Positions 1-11,100 of a DNA stretch of 64,000 nt are shown here, piece after piece (positions within the stretch are counted from its first letter, which is position 1; the number at the start of each line of letters is the position of its first letter). The translations under genes and the position numbers were made by a program. The stretch lies in assembly GCA_022575985.1 (NCBI GenBank), contig JAKSXM010000007.1:9674501-9738500 (forward strand). Direction: 5' to 3'. The notes beneath the pieces are model-generated. The model had not been told where the DNA came from. It saw nothing but the letters and a program-made list of their open reading frames with translations, and did no database searches. This stretch comes from Anagrus nilaparvatae. Taxonomy: Eukaryota > Arthropoda > Insecta > Hymenoptera > Mymaridae.

Positions 1-594
1 TAGAGATAATAAGAAATTCTTGATAATAAAATTACAAAACGTTGTAGTAAAATTCTTCAAGAAAAGTTCCATTTTTGAGCATTTTTATTATTATCAGATT
101 CAAGGTAACTCTGTTTTGATAAAATGAATTTTCAACCAATATCTTAATTTTCAAAAATTTGTTGGATTTTAAAGCTTGCATTATATATTAGAAATTAAAA
201 GATTCATAGGATAATAAATTAAAATTCCCGAAATAAGAACTTATTTAATTACTCTTAAGTATTGCTATCAAGAACGAGAAAATAACATTGTTTCTTATGA
301 GACCAATAAATCGCTCCATAAGAGCCCATGTGTTTGGCAAATAAATTGTAATTCTAAAAAGTTTATTTTTTTAATAATTTCTAACTTATTTCACCTGCTA
401 ATCGAAAATAAATTTTTTAAAATAACTTCCAGACTAGTATGTATTTACTATCCAATTCATTGGAAGTCAAGTGAAAATAGCTAATATACAATAATTTTTT
501 TTGAATTTTAATTAAATTTTATTTACCCACTTTTTATTTGATAATTTTGATAAAATTTTAAGAAATTTATTCTTCCAATATACTTTCACATTAC
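1..594. other. A+T-rich upstream flank of the uricase gene
   Basis: No convincing coding sequence, RNA gene or repeat was recognised here. It is low-complexity A+T-rich DNA that would hold the distal promoter of the uricase gene. Confidence 0.5.
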
Positions 595-602
595 TATATA
601 AA
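595..602 (+). promoter_or_regulatory. TATA box of the uricase gene
   Basis: TATATAAA lies about 70 bases upstream of the proposed uricase start codon at 668. No strong initiator motif was identified, and part of the 5' leader could be an untranslated exon. The assignment rests on position and sequence only. Confidence 0.4.
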
Positions 603-667
603 CCAGAATTTTATTATTTAATATTTAGTGTACACCATTTTAATTTCAGGAAATTATTTAATTAAAA

Positions 668-3600
668 ATGGATATTAAATGTACTTTTATTTTTTTAACA
701 CAATTAATTTTATTCTTCAGGTATATTTCAATATAATAATTATGTACTTTTTTAACATTCCATAATTATTTTGGACGTTAGAATATTTTTTTTAATTAAG
801 TATTTACTAAATAATTTTGATACAAGACTTATTTTTCACTAAAAATTAAAGTTGTTTAAATTTTCATGCAAAATTAATTGAATTTTTAAGCTAAATTAAA
901 CTAATCAAAATAAATCTTTGTTAAGGGTAAAAATTGACTTTTGTAAAATCAAAAATATTTTTAACCGAGATATTCATTTATGTCGATAGAATAATTTTAA
1001 TGTTATTAATATTCGAGTAAAAATTGCATTAGAAATACTAAGCTCTAGCCTCTTAAATTTAAAACATAAAATTTTTATTGCGAGTTATTTAGTTAATTAA
1101 ATATTAAAATTAAATATAAAAATTAAATATTAAATAAACATTTATTTTTCAAAGCTTCAATCAATTTAAACAGAGTGCGAATGCAGCATCCGATAATGAA
1201 ATAGATAACCATTCAAATTCTTCAAATAGATTATGTGATAGGTACGTATAAATTAAAGTTTTTTTTAATAAAATAATTTTAAAAAGTAAATTAGATATTA
1301 TTTATTTTAATTTAGGGGTCAATTTAAGTTAATTAATAATCATTATGGCAAGGAAAATGTAAAAATTTTATATCGTAAAAAAATAAATCCTTTGCATCAT
1401 GAGATTCATGAAATGGAAATTATTGTAGATTTACATCTTAATACTACTACAGATTATCTTTGTGGAGATAATAGTCATGTTATTCCAACAGATACTATAA
1501 AAAATACAGTTTATATTCTGGCAAAAAAATTTGGAGTCGACGCACCAGAAAATTTTGGATTATTATTGTCCAAACATTTTCTTAAAAATTACCAACAAGT
1601 TGAAAAAGTTATAATTGATTTAGTTGAGTATCCTTGGGAGAGACTAAATATTGATGGTTCACCTCATAGTCATGCTTTTATTTTTGAATCTACTGGGACG
1701 AGAGTGGCTAAAGTAATTGAGGACAGAAATGGTAAATAAAAACTTGTTATGGATTTACATATGGGCGATTATTTCTCAACCCGGCCACCCCCCTCTGTCC
1801 AAAAATGGTGGCAACTTAAAAAGATTTTGGTTTTCTCAAATTGACTGGAAAAGGGTCTAGTTTTTTATTCTCATTAGCCTTTTCAACTCTGTAAATCTAC
1901 TATGCCCATTTTAGGCACTGAGCGGCGGCAGGGCGACATTTTAAAAACAGAAAAATTGAAATAAAAGTAGATTAACGGTAAGTTTTTTGAAATTTTTTTC
2001 TCTTAAAAGTTGTTATTTATTAAAACAAAGAAAATGAGATCACTTGCGTGGTAAGTGGTTGATTTCTTAAAAAGTTTTGTGGGTGCTATGTGGTTTTTAA
2101 AAATGGGTTAAAAATGGCTACTTTGACTGATGATATCTCTGAACCTACATATCCAAAATAAAAAAGTTTTAGTGCAAAATGGTAGTCTTTTGGGATTTGA
2201 TTGAGTAGTTTCGGATTTAGCAATTTTCGGGTATTAATTCTCTTAAAAAAATGGGTCAAAATTTGTCTCAGAATTACCCTTAAAATTGCTAAATCCGAAA
2301 CTGCTCAATCAAATCCCTTGATATTTGGCACACTTATTATGTATCAAATGACTACCATTTTGCACTAAAACTTTTTTATTTTGGATATGTAGGTTCAGAG
2401 AAATCATCAGTCAAAGTAGCCATTTTTAACCCATTTTTAAAAACCACATAGCACCCACAAAACTTTTTAAGAAATCAACCACTTACCACGCAAGTGATCT
2501 CATTTTCTTTGTTTTAATAAATAACAACTTTTAAGAGAAAAAAATTTCAAAAAACTTACCGTTAATCTACTTTTATTTCAATTTTTCTGTTTTTAAAATG
2601 TCGCCCTGCCGCCGCTCAGTGCCTAAAATGGGCATAGCAGATTTACAGAGTTGAAAAGGCCAATGAGAATAAAAAACTAGACCCTTTTCCAGTCAATTTG
2701 AGAAAACCAAAATCTTTTTAAGTTGCCACCATTTTTGGACAGAGGGGGGTGGCCGGGTTGAGAAATAATCGCCCATATGTACATAAATAGCTTGCATAAA
2801 AGACTACTGTGGAATAAGGTATGGTTTCCGGCCCCAGCATATTTTTCGTATTTTTTTGGCTCAATTTAATGATTTATGATAAAAAATAAGATTCCGAGGA
2901 TCGGCACTTCCACCCCCCTGCGTTTACCAGAGGGATTGAAATGTGTTTTTCATTAAAAAAATTAGTATATCCGGGCCGAATCATCCGATCGGGGCGTGGT
3001 TGATGTCAAAATTTTCGTTTTGAAAAAATACGAAAAACGTCATTTTTGGCTTTTTTAACGGTCTAAAAATTGAGATAACTCAGGATAGAGGAAAAACTCC
3101 TTTTTTTCACGCTCATGGGAACTTTGTCTAAGACTACTTTTCAAAATTCCATCGGAAAAATATCAACTTTTACGGTGCGACACTCACAATTGACGATCAT
3201 GTAAAAAAAAAAATAAATTATTCTAAATGATACACTTCTGTTTTTTCACTTGTCTTACATTCACGATTTACTAAAAAGAGTATATTTAAGACCAAAAAAT
3301 ACAAATTTTCAATTTTCAACGTCCCTGAAAAATTCAAAAGGTAAATATTAGAGTTTTTAAAAATTCATAAACTAAGATTTTTCTAGCAGATTCAAATGAT
3401 TTTATCAACTTTTCATCGAATTTCTGAGAAAAAAATGTATGAATATCAAATGTATAATATTTCTGAGAATGAAATGTAAAAATGTAACTCTTGTCAATTC
3501 AGAAAATTTTTTCTTAAAAAATGCGAAACTTTAAACGTTAGCTGTTAGTGTATGCCTTTATACATTAGCTGTCTGAAAATTGGGGCCCTAAAAACTAAAA

Positions 3601-6415
3601 AAATGAATTTTTCTCCTATAAAACGTCGTCAAATGTTAAAATGAATAGTGAATTCGGAATGTACGTAAAAAACTAATAGAAGTACGTTTTTAGTCCAATT
3701 TTGAGCATCATTTTAATCTGTTAGAAAAATCCCAAGTTGATGAATTATTAAAAAACCCAATATCTAACATTTAAACTGCTCCAAGACGTTGAAAATTGAA
3801 AATTTGTATTCTTTGGTCTTAAATATACTCTTTTTAGTAAATTGTCAATGTAAAAAAAGTGAAAAATCTAAAAAAAATTTTTTTTGGTGTATATTTTCAA
3901 AACGAAAATTTTGACACCAACCACGCCCCAATCGGATGATTCGGTCCAGAGATACTAATTTTTTAGTGAAAAACACATTTCAACCCCTCTGAACGCAGGG
4001 GGAGGGGGCGGGGTATGCTGACCCTCGGAATCTTATTTTTTATCATAAATAATCAAATTGAGCCAAAAAAATACGAAAAATATGTTGGGGCCGGAAACCA
4101 TACCTTATTCCACAGTAGTCTTTTGATCAGTATAGCTTCCTAAAGTACCTTCTAAAACGGCATCAGTGCATGAACTTAAGTCTCATTCAACCCCCCCCCC
4201 CCCTCTCCGATCCCCTTAATTTTTGGGCCTTCGATGATAGCCTTCCCTATTAACATGGAACATGTTAATATCTTTGCTTTAGCACCCTACACGATTCACA
4301 TTAACTAAGATAGCATAATTCGTGAAAAACTCTTATAGCACCAAAAATCGTAATAATTGAGCTAATTAAAATTTTAAAATTATTGATTAAAAAAATAAGA
4401 AAATAAATAACGAGCAAAGAAAATCTTTGATCTTGTCAAAGTTTGTGGTCCAACCAATCCATGTAATCGTGTAAAACTTGTTTAATGTATAAACTTGTTT
4501 ATTAAGAATGCATCAATTTAAGACAAAATTTATTAGGCCAATTTGTCTTCTATTAAAAGAATGAAATGTAACGCTGATTTTGAGACATTTTAAAACTCAT
4601 TCTGATTGGTCTGTACTTAACAGCTAGCTGTTGTTCATTTCGAAATTAATACTAACGCGCTCTTGCGGTGAACAAATTAAACCTTATACTGTTTTGTTAT
4701 TTTTAATGGCACGTATTTTAAAATTCTGTATTTTATTATTATTTATTTTTTATTTTTTTTTCTTCATTTTGAAAGGGTGAATAGTATAATATTATTAACA
4801 TATTATTTTCTATCTTAAATAAAAAATTAGTTTTTTATGAGGAATCAGTTAATGAAATAAGTTCGATATTAAGCTATAATATATCAAATAAGAAGGTTGA
4901 CAGCATAATTGGTAAAAATGGTAATAAATGTACCTAATTTAGGGTTAATTCATAAAGTAAAACTTAAAATAAGAAACTTTAGCTTAGAATGAAGATTTTG
5001 TACAAATAAAATCGAAAATTTGTTTTATTAAATAAATATTTGTTTAAAGTTTAAATTGTTTTTCATTTAAAATTGAATTTGAGGGGGTTGGCGCGCTTTA
5101 GCGCGCAGGGGGCGTAGCCCCCTAGTAGGATAAAAAAGCTTATAAATAAGAATTATTTTATTGACGATTCTCAAAATTTTTTTACTAAAATTAAAAGTTT
5201 TATGTGTCTAATGCAGAATTTTGTTATACTGAAAAATTGATGCATTTGAATCAATGATGCTGGACATTAAAATATACCAATAAAAAATTTTATTGATTCA
5301 ATATCGGCAACATTAAATTAATGAAAATTAATCTATTGAATCAATGGAATATTTTATTGGCAAATTTTAATGTCACGCGTCATTGATTCGAAGGTGTCAG
5401 TTTTTCAGTATATATGTTACGCCCGAAACGAGGTAACGGCCGGTTCCGCGGAATCGGACAGTAAACCGGCCGGTTCCACGGAATGGGGCATCAAACCGGC
5501 CGGTTCCGCGGAACGGGGCATCAAATTAAATAAATTAATACATTGAAAATAAGAAACATTTCTAAGAAAAAAAATTTTTGTTTAATTTCTTTTACATTTA
5601 AAATACATTTTTAAATGATACTGATTAATTATAAGATAAAAAATTTGTTTGACTTAGCAAATTTTATTCATAATTTCATTAAACCGGCTGATGACTGCCC
5701 CGTTCCGCGGAACCGGCCGTTACCTCGTTTCGGGCGTAACATATATAAAGATATTATATCCCCAATGAGAAGGTGAATAAATTTTTGAATTACAAATATG
5801 ATAAATACAAACAGTTATATATTAATTTTAGGTTTATTAGAAATACGTGGAGGTTTGAAGGATCTTCGAGTATTGAAAACAACAAAAAGTTCATTTGTTG
5901 GTTTTAATAAAGACAACTACACAATTTTATCAGATGCTAATGATAGAATACTTAGCACAATTATGACTGCTGAATGGATTTATTCAAAGGAAATGAATAA
6001 CTATGATAAAATTTGGAAATCAATAAAAAATTTATTACTGAAAAATTTTTCTGGTCCACCAAATACTGGAATTTTATCAAAAAGTGTTCAAAATACTTTA
6101 TATTTAACCTGTGAGAATATTTTAAAATATTTTGACTCAGTAAGTACTATTTTATTTGGTGTTCAGTTTACAATTTTCCATTGTTATCTAAAAAATACTT
6201 TTTTGATTCAAAAACTTAATGTTACAAATTAACTTTTTTTGAAATATATTTTTTTATGATTTTAGGTAAAAAGTATTAAAATGAAAATGCCTAATAAACA
6301 TTATTTTCTATTTGATCTAACTGCATTTAGATCAGTGGTGCCAGATATGAACAATGAAGTATTTTTACCAGTAAACGAGCCAAGTGGATTTATTGAGGCA
6401 CAGCTAGACCGATAA
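668..6415 (+). CDS. Uro: Uricase (urate oxidase), five exons, putative N-terminal signal peptide
   Basis: Urate oxidase converts urate to 5-hydroxyisourate in purine breakdown. Coding exons are 668-720, 1176-1241, 1316-1731, 5832-6139 and 6266-6415; they total 993 nt (330 residues) with consistent phase and GT-AG borders. Family hallmarks are visible: the YGK lysine near residue 48, PTDTIKNT (catalytic threonine), the FVGF phenylalanine, DRILST arginine, SVQNTLY glutamine and PNKHYF with the catalytic histidine. At the first acceptor only the second AG of CAGAG keeps the frame; the first AG leads to an early stop. The N-terminus starts MDIKCTFIFLTQLILFF then SANA, which looks like a signal peptide plus a short linker. 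Uricases are usually peroxisomal with a C-terminal SKL-like tag, but this one ends LDR. Intron 3 (1732-5831) is 4.1 kb of transposable elements. Exons 3-5 are secure; exon 1 is less certain. Confidence 0.88.
1753..2788. mobile_element. Foldback element A, about 1.0 kb, nearly full-length inverted repeat
   Basis: The two halves are reverse complements over roughly 480 bases each. The left end (ATTTACATATGGGCGATTAT) is mirrored at the right end (ATAATCGCCCATATGTA). The centre near 2190-2330 holds a short asymmetric stretch of about 30 bases present only in the right arm. There is no internal coding sequence. It lies in the large uricase intron, and a decayed half-copy is at 38475-38690. Confidence 0.85.
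2798..4124. mobile_element. Foldback element B, about 1.3 kb with long terminal inverted repeats
   Basis: The left end AGACTACTGTGGAATAAGGT is mirrored at the right end (ACCTTATTCCACAGTAGTCT). Arms of over 200 bases match, including the TGGCTCAATTT/AAATTGAGCCA segment, and weaker pairing continues inside (a TTTTCAATTTTCAACGT block near 3310 is mirrored near 3788). There is no transposase. Only about ten bases separate it from foldback A. Confidence 0.85.
4186..4282. repeat. C-tract repeat ending in AACATGGAACATGTT
   Basis: A C-run, then CCTTAATTTTTGGGCCTTCG and the palindrome AACATGGAACATGTT. A related stretch occurs at about 29157-29262 (CCTTGATTTTTGGATTCCCA, then AACATGTTCCATGTT). A partial, inverted version is at about 59930-60010 (CATGGAACATGTTTATAGAG). 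It is a dispersed non-coding family of unknown class. Confidence 0.55.
5087..5125 (+). mobile_element. Helitron-like 3' terminus (GC hairpins ending CTAG)
   Basis: Two consecutive GC-rich hairpins, GCGCGCTTTAGCGCGC and GGGGGCGTAGCCCCC, end in CTAG followed by T. A 3' hairpin followed by CTRR and insertion between A and T is the known Helitron signature. A near-identical terminus is at 48795-48833. The 5' end of this copy was not found, so only the terminus is annotated. Confidence 0.55.
5229..5408. mobile_element. MITE, about 180 bp, flanked by TA
   Basis: Terminal inverted repeats begin CTGAAAAA and end TTTTTCAG, extending with mismatches through the GAATCAATGA / TCATTGATTC blocks and the matching GACATTAAAATATACCAATA and TATTGGCAAATTTTAATGTC blocks. 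Both ends are bordered by TA, which fits a Tc1/mariner-type non-autonomous element. There is no coding capacity. Confidence 0.65.
5409..5747. mobile_element. MITE with GC-rich terminal inverted repeats, about 335 bp
   Basis: The left end ATATATGTTACGCCCGAAAC, continuing through GAGGTAACGGCCGGTTCCGC, is mirrored at 5701-5746. Three copies of a CCGGCCGGTTCC.CGGAA.GG motif form a short direct array just inside the left end. The interior is plain A+T-rich sequence. The first 20 bases, including the adjoining TTTTCAG, recur at 40304-40325. Confidence 0.75.
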
Positions 6416-7859
6416 TTTTTTATAAAAGTATTTTAAAATTTTCATATTTTAATAATAGTTTTTATAACAGGGCACATATTATTTATAATTTCAACACAAA
6501 CCAGTAGCATACAAAAACTATGTAATAATACAAAATAAAAAGAAAATTATAAATATTTTATAAATTTTGATCATTTTAACCAGTTCAATGAGGTTAATTA
6601 AAAAATTAAATTTAGAAAATTTTGGGGCTTCAATATTCTGTGTCAGAACATTTTAATTTCAAATCCAAATTAGAAAATGGTTTTATCTTTTTTTTAGATA
6701 ATACACGTCGTCTACTCAGCTAGATCAACAGCTGAACTGGTAAAAAAGTCACGTCACGTTAGGTTGAGGAACCAGTATCTAAATATGTAATTATTTTCAA
6801 AAATAAAAAATTCAATACACAAAAAAAAAATAAGACCTTTGTGCATAATAGATGAAAAAAAAGATTACAACGAATTTTTTGGTCCATTTTTCGAAAAATA
6901 ATGACGTGTCCCGCTAAAGCCCAATTCAGTTTATTTTTGAAAAATTTTTTAATGCTTCTAAATAATGTTAAATCTGTTTCAAAATAAAGTTATCCTAACC
7001 GCATTGGCAATTATGTTTTTTGGTGCGTTCATCACAGGAATATAGGTAGGTTATTTTTCTGGAAAATTTTTCCGCTGCAGTTCATTAATTACTTTTTTCA
7101 AAAACAACGCCATCCACCTAATACTCTTAAAACATATTTATAGATTAAATAATAATTTTTTTAACGAAAAAAACAATAATTTAACAATTAAAAATAAAAA
7201 AAACACCTCTTTTATAAACTTTTTTTGGTAAAAAATTTTTTGATTCTTTTTTTACAAAATATTTAACATTTTTAATTTATATACTAGGTCTTTTTTTATA
7301 AATAATTAAAATTATTAAGTCTTTAACCAACAAGGCTTGGTTAAATGTTAAGTTAAAGTTAAACTAACTTCTAAAGTTAACTTTAGCGGCCGAGAGTACA
7401 TTAAAAGTAACATTGCACTATACAAAAAAATCTGCATCTGGCAAGCAAATGACCTAAAAAAATATTAAACTTAATAAAGGCTATTTCTGGATATGTAAAT
7501 CCCCCAGAACCATACCTAACTTAACTAGTAGTATCCAAAAATTTATCAAAAAACTCACTTATTTCTATTGGAATTAGACCTCTAAGCCACAAGCTTCCGA
7601 AAATCTAAAAAAAAACATTATTTTTTTATAGTTCTGCAAGGGTGAAAAACTATATTTTTAATTTTTTAGAAATTTTCTATTACCCGAAAATTTTAAAATC
7701 TTAAAACGCCGTTTACCCGCGCTTTTAAATTGTCATAAAATTTTTATGTAATATTGTATTGTATTGTATTTGTTTATCCTCTATACTATAGTTCCATATG
7801 GGTCTGTTGAAAGAGGTTCCTTCTTGAAACTATTTTATTTTTTTAACTATTAAAAATGG
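6416..7859. other. Intergenic A+T-rich DNA with uricase 3' flank
   Basis: Possible polyadenylation signals (AATAAA variants) lie near 6530. The remainder is low-complexity sequence without supportable coding regions. A short ATTGTATTGTATTGTATT tract at about 7751-7771 may be the tail of the neighbouring minus-strand SINE. Confidence 0.5.
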
Positions 7860-8115
7860 GTTTTTTTTTAGGGATGTGATTGCACTTTCTGCAATTGTTG
7901 GAGAGCTGTAGAATTAATGAGGGCGGGGTAGTTTGTGATTTGTGATAACCATGCATTCGCCGAGACAGAAAGGAAACTGCTGAAAACCTCCTGTATAGTT
8001 AAGCCGGCTATGTTTTTCCTCATAATGCATTTTTTTTTTATTAGCGGTAGCGTAATTTGAACCCGAGACCTTTCGGACGCCAGACACAAACGCTAACCCA
8101 AGCGCCATACACCGC
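7860..8115 (-). mobile_element. tRNA-derived SINE
   Basis: Read on the minus strand, the first 72 bases (8115 to 8044) resemble a tRNA. GCGGT at the start pairs with ACCGC at the end; there is an A-box-like TGGCGCTTGGGTTAGCG and a B-box-like CGGGTTCAAATTAC. An unrelated body of about 170 bases follows and ends in an A-run (7860-7868). The element may extend to the (ATACA)n-like tract near 7750. Head, body and A-tail in this order are the layout of a tRNA-derived SINE. Confidence 0.65.
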
Positions 8116-11100
8116 TCTAAAATTTTTTATGTTAAACAGTTTAATATTGTCCAAAAATGTAAAGCATATACGATTTTTTAAATTTTATTCTTGAATCATT
8201 TAAATGTACTTATCATTTGTGTTTGTAAAAGATTAAGTTAAACTGAAAAGAAAATACCTATGCAAGTGGATTTTTTTTTATTTATTTAAATGATTACAAT
8301 TGAATTAAAACGTTAAGGAAATTGAAAAAAAAAAAACAATTTTATAGGCATGATACGACTGTAATAAATTTTTCTGCAAAGAATTCAAGATCGCACCAAA
8401 CTTCATATTAGCTAATTATTTTTACTAAGTTTTAATCTTTTACGTGAAGAATAAAGTTCTTAGGCAATTCTATATAAAACTTTTATTGTCTTACATAAAC
8501 ATTATAATTTTCCCCATGAATGATTAATTATTGACCTTTTACCAGTTACTTAAAAATTCAAATTAAAAAAATTCAAATTATAAACATAAAATTATTAAAT
8601 AATCAAAATAATTCGATTTTCCAAAAAATATAAGTAAAATTCACATTTAAAAAAATATTTATTTATACGTATATATTTATTTATGTCTTATACACTGCAG
8701 ATAAAACGGTTCGAGTATCTTCACCCAGAATAAAATGCTGCATGAAGGTCGTTTCTTGTCAAGGGCAAATGATTCTGATGTACACCTCTTGATCTTATGT
8801 TTCCCTAGTAAAAGGAAATGAACAGTGAAAAAACTTTTTAAAGTTATCATTATATGCTCTATAGATTTTCTATAATTAATTTTAAAAATTTAATTTAGAG
8901 TCAAAATAGTTACTTTAATCAGTCTGTTAAGGTTTTAGAAATTTTTAGAAACTAGTTTTTTTTTATTATTTTAATGAAAATGATTTTCTTTTCAAATTTA
9001 TTTTATTTAAATTAGTTTCAAAATTTGGTAAAAACTAAGTTTATATATTGAAAGCTGGCCCTTGTAGCGTAATTTCAAATTTTGTAGATTTAATAAAAGC
9101 TGGAAATCGCAGGATAAAAAAATTTTTTTTTTACATCTTAAATAAGATTCTATATATAAATGCATTCGAGTTGAAAAAAAATCCGGAAAATCTTAACTAT
9201 ACATGGAGCATTGCACCAAGTGTTTGAATCTTAAATTTATCTCTTACGTTTATAATCTCTTATTCTTTTCCGTAGAATGCTAACTTGACCTTACTAGTGA
9301 AAACGCCGTCATCTTATATGTTTTTTTACTCAGGAATTGGCGTAGTTTTCGTTAGTAGTGGTGCACTCAGTTTCTTAAGCATTTTATAATGTATAAAAAC
9401 ATGTTTTAAAATATTTTAACATGTGTAAAAAAAATAATTACATACAAAAAATTTCTTAAGATAGTAGAGGAAATCGTTACAGACCTTCCAGTTTTCTACC
9501 AAAACCTAAAAGTGACCTAAATTTTTGTGAAATTCGCATCATTATAACCTTAACCAAAAAGTTGTGGCATTTAAACTTTTTGTATGAAGCCTCATTAGGG
9601 TTGGTTTGCCTCTTTTTTAAGGGAGCAAAAAAACTGTTTAAAAAGCGATTGGAATCAATAACTTTAATTACCTCATTTTGATGTATTAATTTCCTGTACT
9701 AAAATTTTAAGTTCACTTCGGCAGTTACTATAACTTAGAATCAACAAAAGATAAATGAACCATTAAAATCCTCAAAAATTCTAGATAACAGTATTTTTTT
9801 CGTTTTTTGAAACGATAAATATCTTTGTTCTTAAATCTCCACAAATTTATTTATTTATTTTTTCAGTAGATTCATCTGAATTTTTAATATTTTTCAGATT
9901 TCGGTATATTAAATAAAACCTTCATATCCAGACTATTTCACATTCAATTTTTTCATATTTATGTATCTATGACATAACACAAAATAGTAAGTTATAATAA
10001 CACTTCTACTGTATATTACTGAATTTCATAAGCAAAAGAGCTGTATGCCATGGGTAAAAATATTGAAGATAAAGTACTCGTTTGGATATGAGTACTTTTA
10101 ACAAAAGATGTGAAATATAGATGCTTTTATTGAGAAATTAAATTATATGAGAAAAAGATTTAGTGCTCCATGGCAGTAAAATATTTAAGATATCAAAAAC
10201 GGAAAAAATACCATTATTTACCAGGAGCTTTCAAATGAGACAAAAATTTAGTTAAAAATTGCAAAAAGTGTCGAAATTTTGTCAAATTTTGAAGTCACTA
10301 ATTTTTAATTTTAGAAAGTCTAGAAATAACAATCAAGTCTTCAGGAAAATAATTAGTTTGAGTTAAACAATAAATTTAACATAATAAGCAATAAATTATT
10401 ATATTGTTATTGTTCAAGCAGACATAAATATTAAATGAAAAAACCCTGCAGATAAAAAAAAAATGAAGGTTAAAATCTTAAACTCCCTTCATTATTTTTA
10501 TGATTATAAATAAATTATAAATTTTAAATACATAACATTCAAAATGTCAATTTCATTTAAACCAATAATTGAGTACCGTAAAATAAATGCAGGTCATAAA
10601 ATTGTATTTTTTAAAAAAACATTATTTTTCAGTAATTGTCTACGTAATAAAAATTTGCATATATTTCCATATATATTTAATTTAAGGATTTTAAAAATAA
10701 ATAATAAACAAGATTAATAAAATAAAATACACAGAATTTTGATAAAAAATTTTACAAAATCGATCATTTTTGACAGTTTTTGTATTTATAGAAAAATGTA
10801 TAAATTATTATGACGTCATTTTTTTAAAGGTTGATCTCAATAATGTATACGTAAAATAAACATTTTTTGATGTATCGAATTTATAAAAAATTAATATTGT
10901 ATGCATTATTTTACGTCACTTTTTACAAATATTAAAATATGCACATTTTACAGAAAGACTTGTTTTTTTAATGAAATTACGTTATTCATCACTACGTCTT
11001 TCAGCTTGAATAAAAAAAATGTGCCGGCTCAATTTTTCTTCTATTTAGTCTTAAATATATTGTTTCTTAACCTATTTTCAACTTCAAAAATAGAAATCCA

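Noticed and set aside
7868..8108. Minus-strand small protein candidates
   Set aside because: They run through the tRNA-like head and body of a SINE; no protein similarity recognised.
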